A stretch of DNA of 64,000 nt from Negativicutes bacterium. Its GTDB lineage: Bacteria > Bacillota_C > Negativicutes > Acidaminococcales > Acidaminococcaceae. The position numbers and the translations under genes were made by a program. Positions 63,738 through 64,000 of this stretch are shown here, piece after piece (the first letter of the stretch is position 1; each line of letters begins with the position of its first letter). The notes beneath the pieces were generated by a model. That model did no database searches and was not told where the DNA came from. It was given only the letters and a program-made list of their open reading frames with translations. The DNA lies in contig RZYP01000004.1 in assembly GCA_009930275.1 (NCBI GenBank), forward strand, positions 32,844 to 96,843, given 5' to 3'.

Positions 63738-64000
63738 TTAGAAGCTGAAAGTAACGTCAGTCCAGATAGTCTTGTTGTTTTCGCTGCCAATTTTGGCATC
63801 CAGATCAAAATACTGAACCGTAGTAACAACATTCTTGGCGACGGCATAGTTCACGCCCACTCCGTAGCCTTTGAAGCCCCCTGCCGCGTTATTATCAAAG
63901 GAGTCATGCACGCCATCAGTTGTGTGTGCATAATAAGTGGTATTAGCTTGATTGAAATAACGGCCCCACAAGCCATAGCTGCCTTTTTCTGCCGGTTCTG
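63738..64000 (-). CDS. Outer-membrane beta-barrel protein, C-terminal fragment (runs off the right edge)
   Basis: The last 87 residues of a larger gene whose reading frame stays open to the window edge. The visible part shows alternating hydrophobic and polar residues in amphipathic strands (FKGYGVGVNYAVAKNVVTTVQYFDLDA) and ends in WTDVTFSF, a C-terminal phenylalanine strand typical of barrels inserted by BamA. In Negativicutes such barrels often carry an N-terminal S-layer homology domain; that part is outside the window. It is the clearest direct evidence for an outer membrane. Confidence 0.8.
   Translation of the reverse strand, partial: EPAEKGSYGLWGRYFNQANTTYYAHTTDGVHDSFDNNAAGGFKGYGVGVNYAVAKNVVTTVQYFDLDAKIGSENNKTIWTDVTFSF

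Overview
The window looks like the chromosome of an anaerobic diderm Firmicute (class Negativicutes); I do not assign a genus. The Firmicute side is shown by four tRNA-sensing T-box leaders, strong Shine-Dalgarno sites and occasional TTG/GTG starts. The outer-membrane side is shown by a beta-barrel protein ending in Phe at the right edge, an RND efflux pump with its adaptor, and a HlyD-type adaptor feeding an ABC-2 exporter. No transposase, phage gene or CRISPR array was seen, so this reads as core chromosome.

Layout. 1-4.3 kb: exporter operon of the YbhGFSR type (adaptor, double ATPase, two permeases; the last gene runs off the left edge). 4.5-8.6 kb: divergent cstA and trpB-like genes, each behind a T-box. 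8.6-13.6 kb: YeiH-type exporter with a divergent LysR regulator, a hemerythrin-tailed diguanylate cyclase and an unknown gene. 13.8-18.8 kb: two tRNA-Leu genes, then slt, coaE, mutM and polA. 18.9-24.3 kb: aminotransferase, HD hydrolase, NamZ-like muramidase, CCA-adding enzyme. 24.5-29.8 kb: CoA-transferase plus a two-protein membrane system, divergent from a LytS/LytR-type two-component system. 29.8-36.4 kb: ilvN-ilvC-leuC-leuD-leuB-ilvB behind a leucine T-box. 36.6-39.2 kb: xpt and T-box-controlled serA. 39.4-44.2 kb: TetR-RND efflux operon. 44.2-55.6 kb: an eleven-gene operon that carries the whole shikimate pathway plus the Tyr and Phe branches. 55.7-64 kb: TSUP permease, Mrp-type Fe-S ATPase, a 6S-like RNA, a secreted SGNH hydrolase, a dicarboxylate symporter, ThpR, RtcB, DUF503 and the C-terminus of an outer-membrane barrel.

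The unifying theme is RNA-level control of amino-acid supply. The T-box specifiers can be read in a shared sequence frame: cstA = CTC (Leu), trpB = TGG (Trp), ilv-leu = CTC (Leu), serA = TCC (Ser). A tRNA-Leu(GAG) able to read CUC is encoded in the same window. The aromatic operon is different. It has no T-box but begins with a 45-codon leader peptide containing 10 aromatic residues, seven of them in one eight-residue run, followed by a Rho-independent terminator. This is a textbook ribosome-stalling attenuator layout and the most striking signal in the window. Behind it are two tandem DAHP synthases that differ mainly in their N-terminal regulatory domains, and an nhaA antiporter gene embedded between aroA and aroC.
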